A stretch of DNA of 62,432 nucleotides, taken from the NCBI GenBank assembly GCA_027451525.1, contig DAIDJF010000002.1, positions 113,851 to 176,282 on the forward strand. Reading direction: 5' to 3'. The stretch is from Ktedonobacterales bacterium. Its GTDB lineage: Bacteria; Chloroflexota; Ktedonobacteria; Ktedonobacterales; Ktedonobacteraceae. Position numbers and translations under genes: made by a program. This document shows positions 62,130 through 62,432 of the stretch, piece by piece. Below the pieces are notes generated by a model, which searched no databases, was not told where the DNA came from, and saw only the letters and a program-made list of their open reading frames with translations. Each line of letters opens with the position of its first letter. The stretch's first letter is position 1.

Positions 62130-62432
62130 GTTGAAAACAAGCCGTTCGATCATTAGGGCCGCTTCGCTCCACCTGTTACCAGGCGTCCACGTGCGGTCTA
62201 TCTACCAGGTCTTCTTCCTGGGATCTTTACCTGACGGTGGGAAGAGTCATCTGAGGTGCGGCTTCGCGCTTAGATGCTGTCAGCGCTTATCCCTTCTCGA
62301 CATAGCTATCCAGCTCTGGAATTGGCATCCCAACTGGCACACCAGCGGTCGAGCCATCTCGGTCCTCTCGTACTGAAGATGACGTCCTGCACTCTTCCTG
62401 CGCCCACGACGGATAGAGACCGAACTGTCTCG
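62130..62432 (-). rRNA. 23S ribosomal RNA, 3' end (partial)
   Basis: Minus strand. The sarcin-ricin loop AGTACGAGAGGACCG is at 62374-62360, and GAGACAGTTCGGTCTCTATC lies at the right edge. The 3' end is placed near CTAATGATCGAACGGCTTG by analogy with E. coli (CTAATGAACCGTGAGGCTT); the exact base is uncertain. About 300 bases are inside the window; the rest lies to the right. Confidence 0.95.

Noticed and set aside
62046..62130. 5S rRNA gene after 23S
   Set aside because: The gap is too short, and apart from a loose 19-base resemblance no 5S helices can be drawn.

Overview
The window is a stretch of bacterial chromosome with moderate G+C content that is dense with housekeeping genes. It most likely comes from Chloroflexota, class Ktedonobacteria, or a close relative. 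That assignment is inference: it rests on the gene mix (class II FBPase, a class A type RNase P RNA, long Ser/Thr/Gln-rich linkers in membrane proteins, several large exported proteins without close family matches) and on overall protein style. No database search was possible. No phage, insertion sequence or CRISPR array was seen.

Layout. 1-4.8 kb: the 3' part of metG and an AT-richer single-chain restriction-modification gene with its own terminator. 4.8-9.9 kb: a minus-strand run of a GNAT acetyltransferase, a ROK sugar kinase and the tRNA-t6A genes tsaD, rimI, tsaB and tsaE. 10.2-13.4 kb: a Baeyer-Villiger-type monooxygenase, glycerate kinase and a small protein. 13.5-17.3 kb: RNase P RNA (minus) divergent from selD-rnc-rpoN; selD contains an in-frame UGA that is almost certainly selenocysteine, and rpoN is a divergent sigma-54 with an inserted zinc ribbon. 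17.3-24 kb: rqcH (minus), gmk-glpX, infC with an AUU start, and a C-terminal processing protease. 24-28 kb: glmU, a CBS/CorC membrane protein and HMG-CoA lyase in a minus operon, with tRNA-Gln upstream. 28-32.6 kb: cysS behind a long structured leader, then a penicillin-acylase-family hydrolase. 32.9-40.7 kb: a DoxX-Tat-Rieske fusion, an autoregulated XRE repressor, a membrane-maintenance operon (2-TM protein, NfeD-like, flotillin, PspA), and a convergent REC-DUF4388-roadblock regulator with a 39-residue membrane protein. 40.9-45.1 kb: rpiA and a complete ECF vitamin-type transporter (S, A1, A2, T).

45.3-58.5 kb is one long plus-strand operon: a large exported membrane protein, an ABC-2 exporter pair, a Gln-rich membrane protein with a (Gly-Gln)27 tract, a MoxR AAA+ ATPase, a DUF58 protein and two membrane-anchored VWA proteins. 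It looks like a complete envelope machine: MoxR/DUF58/VWA as chaperone and adaptor on the inner face, the ABC pair for export or energy, and large extracytoplasmic domains as the working parts. It is the best candidate here for a poorly described system. 58.5-62.4 kb: a membrane-embedded MutS-family ATPase, a Tat-exported SGNH hydrolase, and the 3' end of a 23S rRNA that runs into a terminator with no intact 5S gene between.

The strongest individual observations are the selenocysteine SelD with a SECIS-like hairpin, the zinc-ribbon sigma-54, the AUU-started infC separated from rpmI-rplT, the DoxX-Tat-Rieske fusion, the 13-kb ABC-MoxR-VWA operon, and the interleaved inverted repeats in the cysS leader.
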